Below, piece after piece: positions 6,836 to 9,141 of a DNA stretch of 9,141 bases. Each line of letters opens with the position of its first letter. The first letter of the stretch is position 1. Position numbers and translations under genes: made by a program. Source of the DNA: an uncultured Clostridium sp. (GTDB lineage: Bacteria > Bacillota > Clostridia > Clostridiales > Clostridiaceae). The notes under the pieces are model-generated. The model searched no databases, was not told the origin of the DNA, and saw nothing but the letters and a program-made list of their open reading frames with translations. The DNA lies in the NCBI RefSeq assembly GCF_937920395.1, contig NZ_CALEVF010000308.1, forward strand, positions 1 through 9,141, written 5' to 3'.

Positions 6836-7853
6836 CTATCTATATTCCTCGGCATCCCCAGGTGCTAATTCGGAATTAGCTTTTATATATTGTACAAGTT
6901 CATTAACATCACAATATGCAACTGCAAGGTAAGTATCAGCCGCTCCATAATATATAGCAATTCTTCCAGTTTCTGAATCATGTAATGTAGCACAAGGAAA
7001 AGCAACATTTGGAACAAAACCTGTAGTTTCATATTCTTTCTCAGGAGTAAGAATATAATCCCTTGTTCTATAAAGAACCTTAGAAGGATTATTTATATCA
7101 AGTATTACAGCTCCAAAACTGTAAACAAATCCGTTACAGGTTCCTGAAACACCATAATAAAATAATAGCCACCCTTCAGTAGTCTCTATTGGTACAGCAC
7201 CAGCTCCTATCTTAGTTGCTTGCCACCATCCAGCTCCACCACTCGCCATAACTCTTCTATGTCTTCCCCAATAAATTAAATCTGGGCTTTCACTTATGAA
7301 GATATCTCCAAATGGTGTGTCCACTGTCACTCGGTCTACTAAGTAACCTATACTTATCATTTATCATTCTTGGGAATAACACGCCGTTTCTATTGAAAGG
7401 AATAAATGGATTTTCTAGTCTAGTAAAATCTTTAAAATCTTTTGTTTTCCCTATTGCAATAGCTGCACCTGCAAAATCTGAGCACCATATGATATAATAA
7501 GTATCCCCTGTTTTCACAAGTCTTGGATCATAAGAATATGCTGGCTCATATAAAACACCTTGCTCATCCTTCCAATGAATTTCTTCATTTTCAATATCCC
7601 ATTTTAAACCATCCAAACTATGACCTATATGCAATTGTGGTTTACCATGCTTAAGGTCCGCTCTAAATATTCCTATAAAACCATCACCATATGGTACTAC
7701 TGAACTATTATAAACACGAGCAGTTCTTGGTGTTGGATTCCAACCTATAATACGATTCCCATCATGTCTCCATACTACCCCATCACAAAGTGAAGGTTTA
7801 TCCTGCTATGGCATATTTTTCATAGCATCTCCAATAATTTTAACTTTACTCAT
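6836..7853 (-). pseudogene. GH130 mannooligosaccharide phosphorylase (GH130_2 type), broken by a stop and a frameshift
   Basis: Restored, this is a protein of about 339-340 residues, the normal GH130 length, of the type that phosphorolyses beta-1,4-mannooligosaccharides to mannose-1-phosphate. VVWRHDGNRIIGWNP, YNSSVVPYGDGF and SYDPRL (with the predicted catalytic Asp109) lie in the first part; PFGDIFISESPDLIYWG, GWWQATKIGAG and YYGAADT in the second. There are two lesions. First, codon 16 is TAG (7806-7808) in KNMP-stop-QDKP, where the family has Trp. Second, two bases are missing at the (GT)3 run 7315-7320 near codon 180: restoring one repeat unit gives SRPSDSGHTPFGDIF, while the present frame ends in HTIWRYLHK. 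The ATG at 7853 has a strong GGAGG site and overlaps the previous gene's stop by 8 nt (ATGAGTAA), so translational coupling was designed in. As read, only a 15-residue peptide is made. Confidence 0.88.
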
Positions 7854-9021
7854 TTTCTGCTCCTCCTTCTATGTTCTTTTTAATAAGTTCAATACGTTGC
7901 TGAACACAATCATATGAACGTAGAGGATCTGTAGGAGTTGCAAATGCATATTCTAGTAGCAGGTCAACAGTAGTTGTTGCCACATGAATCCTTGTATCAC
8001 AAGATGCATAATATATAAACACATCTCCATTATCTTTTGCAATAGCTCCATTGGTAAATACTACATTAGATACGTCTCCAACTCGTTCTTCTCCAAGAGG
8101 TGCAATTAAATAACCACCTGGATTTGCTATTACTTTTTCAGGATTAAGTAAATCTGTTACAAACAAGTAAATAACATACCTAAGCCCTGCAGCCGTATTC
8201 CTCACCCCATGAGCAATGTGAATCCAACCTTTCTTTGTCTTTATAGGCACACAACCAGCTCCATTTTTTGATTCTGTAATTGTATGATACGTTCTTTTGC
8301 TTAGTACTGTTTCTTTTTTAATCACAGCACTTTCCATAGTATCACTGTAACCAAAGCATATTCCACTTTCACTTCCGGTATCTATAAATCCATCCATAGG
8401 ACGAGTGTATAATAGGTATTTCCCATTTACAAATTCAGGATGTAGAACTACATTTCTCTGCTGAGGTGAAGGCGTTTTAAGATTGGGCATTCTTTCCCAA
8501 GTTTTTAAATCTTTTGTTCTAACTATTCCAGCCTCTGCGATTGCGGAAGATAAGTCTCCCATTTTTGCACTGGGATCTTTTCTTTCAGAACAAAATATGC
8601 CATAGATAAAGCCATCTTCATGTTTAGTTAGTCTCATATCATATAAATTTGTTTCACCAATACATGTATCTGGAATTACTACAGGATAATTTATAAATTT
8701 ATAATTATCTATTCCATTATTGCTCTTTGCTATTGCAAAAAATGATTTACGGTCGCTACCTTCCATTCTTGTTACCAAATAAAATTCACCATTTAATTCT
8801 ATAGCACCCGGATTAAATACAGCATCAATTCCTAGAGTCTCAATAAAATTCGGGTTGGACTCTTCATTTAAATCATATCTCCAACTAAGTGGTACATGTT
8901 TCCTAGTTAAAACAGGATACTTATAACGCTTATAAATTCCGTTATATTCTTGTGTTTCAATGTTTTTTCTATTAACAAGGCAATTATATTTTTCAAGTTC
9001 CTTAAGATACTTTTCTTTCAC
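7846..9021 (-). CDS. GH130 4-O-beta-D-mannosyl-D-glucose phosphorylase (GH130_1 type)
   Basis: A cytoplasmic inverting phosphorylase that splits beta-1,4-mannosyl-glucose with phosphate into mannose-1-phosphate and glucose, the step after the epimerase acts on mannobiose. It has 391 residues from the GTG at 9021, matching GH130_1 length. Conserved pieces are [20 protein letters not shown] near the N-terminus, [20 protein letters not shown] (about 69-88), and NLYDMRL with the predicted general-acid Asp128. [15 protein letters not shown] and KNGAGCVPI follow. A longer frame reaches TTG at 9042, but GTG 9021 is preferred: AGGATGG sits about 9 nt upstream and family members start near VKEKYL. It overlaps the epimerase gene by 20 nt and the broken GH130 by 8 nt, so the three form a tight operon. 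The split between GH130_1 and GH130_2 types is by sequence memory and the neighbouring epimerase. Confidence 0.9.
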   Translation of the reverse strand: MKEKYLKELEKYNCLVNRKNIETQEYNGIYKRYKYPVLTRKHVPLSWRYDLNEESNPNFIETLGIDAVFNPGAIELNGEFYLVTRMEGSDRKSFFAIAKSNNGIDNYKFINYPVVIPDTCIGETNLYDMRLTKHEDGFIYGIFCSERKDPSAKMGDLSSAIAEAGIVRTKDLKTWERMPNLKTPSPQQRNVVLHPEFVNGKYLLYTRPMDGFIDTGSESGICFGYSDTMESAVIKKETVLSKRTYHTITESKNGAGCVPIKTKKGWIHIAHGVRNTAAGLRYVIYLFVTDLLNPEKVIANPGGYLIAPLGEERVGDVSNVVFTNGAIAKDNGDVFIYYASCDTRIHVATTTVDLLLEYAFATPTDPLRSYDCVQQRIELIKKNIEGGAENE

Positions 9022-9141
9022 AACGCTTCGCCATCCTTTCAATAATTTCTATACACATTCTTCCATTATGATATGGGCATTTCCACGGTTCAACAATAGG
9101 CATGTTATCAATAGGTTTATTATTTACATCTAACTTCCAAT
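9002..9141 (-). CDS. Cellobiose 2-epimerase (AGE superfamily), C-terminal 45 residues
   Basis: This is the end of a gene entering from the right edge. The readable 45 residues begin [11 protein letters not shown] and contain [17 protein letters not shown] before a TAA at 9002-9004. The WKCPYHNGR segment, with its C-terminal catalytic-type histidine about 21 residues before the end, is the hallmark of cellobiose 2-epimerases within the N-acylglucosamine 2-epimerase superfamily. In mannan pathways this cytoplasmic enzyme converts beta-1,4-mannobiose to mannosyl-glucose for the following GH130_1 phosphorylase, which is encoded next and overlaps it by 20 nt. Its start and promoter, and probably the operon's promoter, are outside the window. 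An epimerase with a different substrate cannot be excluded from so short a piece, but the context fits well. Confidence 0.85.
   Translation of the reverse strand, partial: WKLDVNNKPIDNMPIVEPWKCPYHNGRMCIEIIERMAKRCERKVS

Noticed and set aside
3612..7853. Stop-codon recoding (suppressor tRNA, selenocysteine or pyrrolysine) to explain the in-frame stops
   Set aside because: The three in-frame stops are TAA, TGA and TAG, one of each, and GH130_2 also has a frameshift. The intact genes end normally at TAA and similar codons. No single recoding scheme fits.
9022..9042. TTG at 9042 as the start of the GH130_1 gene
   Set aside because: It would extend the overlap with the epimerase to 41 nt and lacks a good ribosome-binding site, while GTG 9021 has AGGATGG upstream and gives the family length.

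Overview
The window is AT-rich with strong AGGAGG-type ribosome-binding sites. Its protein set points to a low-GC Firmicute, most likely a Clostridium-like member of the Clostridia. It holds most of a cytoplasmic beta-mannan (glucomannan) utilisation locus and, on its left side, a small sugar-uptake and regulation module.

Right to left on the minus strand, the mannan genes are: the 3' end of a cellobiose 2-epimerase-type gene (9002 to the edge), a GH130 mannosylglucose phosphorylase (7846-9021), a second GH130 that looks like a mannooligosaccharide phosphorylase but is broken (6836-7853), a terminator-like hairpin, a GH113 beta-mannanase (5813-6742), a two-domain SGNH acetylesterase resembling CE17 with an in-frame TGA (4666-5751), and a CE2-type acetylesterase with an in-frame TAA (3612-4652). 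A long hairpin at 3486-3529 separates this operon from a convergent plus-strand short-chain dehydrogenase (2671-3414). The dehydrogenase is divergent from an AraC-family regulator (1711-2538), and the two share a compact promoter region with overlapping -35 boxes and a palindrome. Further left on the minus strand lie a GH1 beta-glycosidase (169-1509) and the start of a mannose-family PTS EIIA gene (1-103).

Functional logic, from family knowledge: CE2 and CE17 esterases strip acetyl groups from imported mannooligosaccharides. GH113 trims the chains, the GH130_2-type enzyme phosphorolyses them to mannose-1-phosphate, the epimerase converts terminal mannobiose to mannosyl-glucose, and the GH130_1-type enzyme phosphorolyses that to mannose-1-phosphate plus glucose. 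GH1 can clear remaining beta-glucosides or beta-mannosides.

The most striking observation is that three genes of this one operon carry four separate disruptions: TAA in CE2, TGA in CE17, and TAG plus a dinucleotide loss in GH130_2. The protein sequence around every lesion is otherwise well conserved. The three lesions involve all three stop codons, so a single recoding tRNA cannot explain them. Either the acetyl-mannan branch is decaying very recently in this strain, or the sequence has clustered errors. I see no clearly new defence, mobile or RNA system, no CRISPR array and no tRNA or rRNA.
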